Assembly: GCA_029056365.1 (NCBI GenBank)
Contig: JAIDBM010000007.1
Location: 1 to 8,221, forward strand
DNA from: Muribaculaceae bacterium
Lineage (GTDB): Bacteria > Bacteroidota > Bacteroidia > Bacteroidales > Muribaculaceae
Direction of reading: 5' to 3'
DNA length: 8,221 nucleotides
This document shows, piece after piece, positions 6,625 through 8,221 of this stretch. The position numbers were made by a program, and so were the translations under genes. The notes under the pieces are model-generated. The model was not told the origin of the DNA. It saw only the letters and a program-made list of their open reading frames with translations, and searched no databases. Position 1 is the stretch's first letter. Each line of letters opens with the position of its first letter.

Positions 6625-7071
6625 ATGATTCTCACCGACATATCAAATCTATATCGCTACAGAAACATATCTCCCGCAGTGGCCGCTGCCATCGACTGGC
6701 TTGACGCCAACCTCGCCACGCTCGACTTCCAGCCGGGTACCACCGAACTTCCAGGCGGCATAAGTGTCAAGGCCGAACGGCTGGCCATGACTCCCCGCGA
6801 TGCCGCCGTTCTGGAAGCGCACCGGCGCTTCATCGACATACATGTGCCCGTGAAAGGCGATGAAACAATGGGCTGGGCTCCGGTGAATTCTCTGCAGTAC
6901 CCCCGCACCCCCTACGATGAAGATACCGATGTGGCCACATTCGGCGATGCCGCGCACAGCCTGCTGCATGTCCGTGTGGGCGAGGCTGCCATCTTCTTCC
7001 CGGAAGACGCGCACGCACCCAATATCGGAATCGGCAACCATCGGAAACTGTGCATAAAAATACCCGTATGA
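6625..7071 (+). CDS. YhcH/YjgK/YiaL family protein (DUF386, cupin-like)
   Basis: This 148-residue cytoplasmic protein shows the family's two signature blocks: LEAHRRFIDIHVPVKGDE (63-80) and AIFFPEDAHAPNI (122-134), with a closing KLCIKIPV strand. His66, His73, Glu64 and His130 are the likely metal or sugar ligands inside the double-stranded beta-helix. Characterised relatives include NanQ/YhcH, which speeds anomer conversion of sialic acid, and the biofilm-linked TabA. By analogy this protein may handle a sugar anomer, but no sugar catabolic gene lies next to it, so the substrate is open. It follows tdk by 11 bases, and its TGA overlaps the ATG of the next gene (ATGA), indicating translational coupling. 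Confidence 0.92.
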   Translation: MILTDISNLYRYRNISPAVAAAIDWLDANLATLDFQPGTTELPGGISVKAERLAMTPRDAAVLEAHRRFIDIHVPVKGDETMGWAPVNSLQYPRTPYDEDTDVATFGDAAHSLLHVRVGEAAIFFPEDAHAPNIGIGNHRKLCIKIPV

Positions 7072-7835
7072 AACACCTGCTCCTCCACCTCCTCTGCATA
7101 ATCACAGCTGCATGCGCCTGTACTGCGGCTATGGCGGCATCGCCATTTGCCAATGAAAGCATCAGCTACAAAGTCAAATACAAATGGGGGCTGATAAACA
7201 AACACGCAGGCGACGTTACCATTACACTCCACAACAAGGGACATCGGTGCCAGTCGCAACTGGTGGCCGCATCACAGCCGTGGGCCGACAAGTTCTTCAA
7301 ACTACGCGACACACTCAACGGAACCTTCTCAGCCTCGAACCTGCGTCCTGAATTCTACGAAAAAATCGCAAACGAAGGAAACGAACGCAAACACGATGTT
7401 GTCCGCTTCAGCTACAGCGGAAACACCGTAACCGGAAAATGCACACGCAAGGTATGGAAAAAAGGAAAGTCGACAGTCGACGAGGCCCGCACACTCACAG
7501 CACAGGGCACCACCGTCGACATGCTCACTTCGTTCTACTACATGCGAACTCTGCCATATGCTTCATGGAAGCCCGGACACAAGGAATCCCTGAACATTTA
7601 TTCCGGCAAACGCAAAGAACTGCTCACTATAACATACCATGGCGAAGCCGATGTCGAAACCGAAAAAGAACATTTCCACTGCTACCATATAACGTTCACA
7701 TTCACATCCGAAGGTAAGAAAAAAACCTCCGACGACATGGAAGCATGGATTTCAACCGACAGCCGACGCATTCCCGTACGCCTTGAAGGCACACTCCCTG
7801 TAGGGAAAGTACACTGCCTCTACACCGGCAAATAA
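7068..7835 (+). CDS. DUF3108 domain-containing secreted protein
   Basis: This 255-residue protein, counted from the ATG at 7068, starts with a signal peptide MKHLLLHLLCIITAACACTAAMA and probable cleavage near AMA-ASPFA. The mature part is the DUF3108 pattern: ESISYKVKYKWGLINKHAGDV at the front, the central CTRKVWKKGKSTVDEARTLTA with DMLTSFYYMRTLPY, and the closing DMEAWISTDSRRIPVRLEGTLPVG. It is predicted to be a soluble beta-rich periplasmic or envelope protein of unknown function. Two Cys in the signal region (Cys16 and Cys18) are not in a good lipobox, so a lipoprotein is less likely. A GTG at 7050 would add six residues but is less attractive than the ATG overlapping the previous stop. 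This is the last gene of the glyS run; the hairpin array begins at once after it, and I see no classic U-tract terminator. Confidence 0.88.
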   Translation: MKHLLLHLLCIITAACACTAAMAASPFANESISYKVKYKWGLINKHAGDVTITLHNKGHRCQSQLVAASQPWADKFFKLRDTLNGTFSASNLRPEFYEKIANEGNERKHDVVRFSYSGNTVTGKCTRKVWKKGKSTVDEARTLTAQGTTVDMLTSFYYMRTLPYASWKPGHKESLNIYSGKRKELLTITYHGEADVETEKEHFHCYHITFTFTSEGKKKTSDDMEAWISTDSRRIPVRLEGTLPVGKVHCLYTGK

Positions 7836-7845
7836 ACCGGAGCGG

Positions 7846-8180
7846 AAGCTGCCCGGGCCATACCTCGTAGCGTCGGCACACTCCTGTAACGTCGGCGACC
7901 ACGCCGACGGCCCGGACTCGCGTAATAAACCTGGATAGAACCATACCTGCTCATTGTCGGCGAGGGCGCCGACGTTACTTGCGCCGACGGCCTGGACTCG
8001 CGTGATAACCTGGTAAGAACCATACTGAGCCAGCGTCGGAATACTCCGTAACGTCGGCGACCCCGCCGACGGCCCGGACACGCGTAAAAAACCTGGAAAG
8101 AGCCATACTGGGCCAGCGTCGGCGAGGGCGCCGACGTTACTTGCGCCGGCGGCCCGACTGGGAGTAATCACCGGAGTATA
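7846..8180. repeat. Tandem array of ~80-base units with alternating-orientation hairpins (REP/BIME-like)
   Basis: The region from the last stop codon to the window end (386 bases) has no supportable gene. Unit boundaries at the motif GCCG(A/G)CGG fall at 7903, 7983, 8065 and 8145, giving units of 80, 82 and 80 bases. A degenerate unit precedes them (7846-7902) and a decaying one follows (8145 to about 8180). Each unit has a conserved spacer containing CCTGG and ACCATAC-type blocks (GCCATAC in one unit), then CGTCGG, a hairpin segment and GCCGACGG. The hairpins are 7890-7909, 7956-7973, 8052-8071 and 8117-8136: stem CGTCGGCG/CGCCGACG, loop ACCA, AGGG, ACCC and AGGG in turn. Copies 1 and 3 read GTAACGTCGGCG forward; copies 2 and 4 carry the reverse complement. 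Positions 7956-7986 and 8118-8148 are identical over 31 bases, 162 apart. Confidence 0.9.
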
Positions 8181-8221
8181 CGCAGGTTTGGCGCCCGGAT
8201 GGGGCGGATGCACTTAGAGAA
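8181..8221. other. Window end after the repeat array, no feature recognised
   Basis: The last 41 bases show no hairpin of the array family, no start codon with a sustained open frame and no promoter box. They may be the decayed edge of the array or the 3' flank of a gene outside the window. Confidence 0.4.

Noticed and set aside
7752..8213. A 153-residue minus-strand open frame over the array
   Set aside because: It overlaps the end of the DUF3108 gene antisense, has no promoter or family resemblance, and its repeated segments are explained by the DNA repeat period.
7836..8221. CRISPR array
   Set aside because: Units are about 80 bases with conserved spacers and inverted internal segments, not short identical repeats separated by unique spacers, and no cas gene is present.

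Overview
The window looks like chromosomal DNA of a Bacteroidales bacterium, most likely a gut member near Muribaculaceae or Bacteroidaceae. The reasons are: a DUF4494 protein, a family essentially confined to Bacteroidetes; TAnnTTTG-type -7 promoter boxes before several genes with no strong Shine-Dalgarno sites; a relaxed lipobox followed by an acidic Asp-rich stretch on a lipoprotein; and a single-chain class II glycyl-tRNA synthetase of about 514 residues. The family-level placement is inference; the phylum is well supported.

Layout. Positions 1-120 hold the edge of a cluster of GC-rich hairpin repeats. Next come three genes on the minus strand: an MFS sugar-type transporter (176-1495, with a terminator hairpin at 122-150), a YggS/PLPBP pyridoxal-phosphate homeostasis protein (1638-2306) and a DUF4494 protein (2306-2752). 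The last two overlap and form an operon read from about 2867. A divergent promoter region at 2753-2921 separates them from six plus-strand genes. These are a formate/nitrite-type channel (2922-3725), then a tight run of glyS (3819-5363), an FKBP-type prolyl isomerase lipoprotein (5365-5934), thymidine kinase (5939-6613), a YhcH/YjgK/YiaL protein (6625-7071) and a secreted DUF3108 protein (7068-7835). Gaps in that run are 1, 4 and 11 bases followed by a 4-base overlap, so it is probably one transcript from the -7 box at 3775-3782. Its genes share no single pathway: translation, envelope protein folding, nucleotide salvage, possible sugar anomer handling and an envelope protein of unknown role.

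Positions 7836-8221 contain no credible gene. They hold a tandem array of about 80-base units. Each unit carries an 8-bp-stem hairpin, and the hairpin segment flips orientation from one unit to the next, giving a 162-base higher-order period. The same hairpin family is present at 16-92, including one inverted copy with a compensatory base-pair change. Both clusters lie just beyond the 3' ends of genes. This alternating, REP/BIME-like family is the most unusual thing in the window. The genes themselves are ordinary housekeeping and transport genes, and I see no defence system, prophage, integrase or CRISPR array.
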